The notes under the pieces were generated by a model. The model saw only the letters and a program-made list of their open reading frames with translations. It made no database searches and was not told the DNA's origin. Below are positions 63,457-64,000 of a stretch of 64,000 bases of DNA, one piece after another (positions within the stretch are counted from its first letter, which is position 1; every line of letters starts with the position of its first letter). The stretch covers positions 5,416,501-5,480,500 of the forward strand of contig JBAMJR010000140.1 of the NCBI GenBank assembly GCA_038501785.1, written 5' to 3'. The stretch is from Myoxocephalus aenaeus. Lineage: Eukaryota; Chordata; Actinopteri; Perciformes; Cottidae. The translations under genes and the position numbers were made by a program.

Positions 63457-64000
63457 GAAATACATAAAAACAGATTTTCATTTTGACTATGCTTTTTCTC
63501 CCCTGGTGATTAACGAGAGCATGTTTAGTATTCATCAATACCCATTCTTGCAATAACTAGCTATAAACAAAACTGAAAACCTTAGGCCTCTGGCATCCCC
63601 TGGTGGTGGTATCAACAATGACACTGCAATGTCCAGTGTCCCCGCACACTCAGCGTGCTCTTGATGGATTGCAACACATTTTAATTTATCGTGTCCCCTG
63701 TGGAAAATATGTGTCACAATGTCTGCCTCACTCACACGCATATTGCTGCTCATTCTGCCACGCTGTCCCGCTCTCTTCAGCCACATTTCCAGTATGGCCA
63801 AGGCTCCTTTATTTTGCTATTTCCCATCCATCCACCAAATGCCCCCAGACTTTCCCTCCTTTCCCAATCAAACTGTTTCCACTTTCCTCCTTTTGCAGTT
63901 ACCTGGCCGTCCCGGCCCACCTCCCTCACCTGCATCTCATTCCCTCATCAGTTACTCTCTACGTGTACCGGTGCACCTCCTTTATTCCCTCGTCAGGCCG

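Larger units (their letters stand above)
62059..64000 (-). other. probable intron of the minus-strand gene
   Basis: AT-rich, with a (TA)n tract and a LINE 3' end at 63371. No further exon could be supported on either strand. Confidence 0.4.

Noticed and set aside
63535..63801. 88-codon minus-strand frame as an upstream exon of the minus-strand gene
   Set aside because: No suitable donor joins it in phase to 62058, and the sequence is not recognisable.

Overview
The window is nuclear DNA of a teleost fish, probably a percomorph. Three genes have vertebrate-type exon/intron structure, GT-AG splice sites and AATAAA signals. The repeats are fish-typical: long (CA/TG)n microsatellites, a tRNA-derived SINE, L2-like LINE tails and hAT-type elements. 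Gene identities rest on remembered family proteins read against the translated exons; no database search was possible.

Region 1 (1-32.5 kb, + strand) is the 3' 22 coding exons of a PHLDB2 (LL5-beta) gene. They encode about 1,435 residues. In order they carry an FHA domain, a long low-complexity Ser/Pro/Arg region, coiled coils and a C-terminal PIP3-type PH domain ending at the stop codon at 30490. The 5' end lies outside the window. The introns hold some 25 long (TG)n or (CA)n tracts, several touching splice sites. A 3' UTR of about 2 kb ends near an AATAAA at 32461.

Region 2 (32.5-38 kb) is intergenic and first-intron DNA. It holds an unidentified minus-strand open frame (33.2-33.5 kb), a GC/CpG-rich probable promoter (34.5-35.2 kb) and a decayed hAT-like transposon (35.37 to about 37.3 kb, minus-strand gene).

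Region 3 (39.07-47.35 kb, + strand) is a complete TLC-domain gene, tlcd4 (tmem56): six coding exons, 263 residues, the length I recall for the human protein. A long AT-rich 3' flank follows.

Region 4 (54.0-58.7 kb, + strand) is a complete carotenoid oxygenase of the BCO2 type: 11 exons, 522 residues, all four iron-ligand histidine motifs present, a TATA box just upstream and an AATAAA at 59021. Beyond it are a 460-bp MITE and the last coding exon of an unidentified minus-strand gene at 61982-62058.

The three genes do not form a pathway: cortical microtubule anchoring, a membrane TLC protein, and carotenoid cleavage. I found no hidden multigene system. The best leads are an FHA domain on a PHLDB2-type protein, splice acceptors whose pyrimidine tract is replaced by (TG)n, a tandem array of RRxS motifs in the large exon, and perfect inverted repeats that look like template-switch products.
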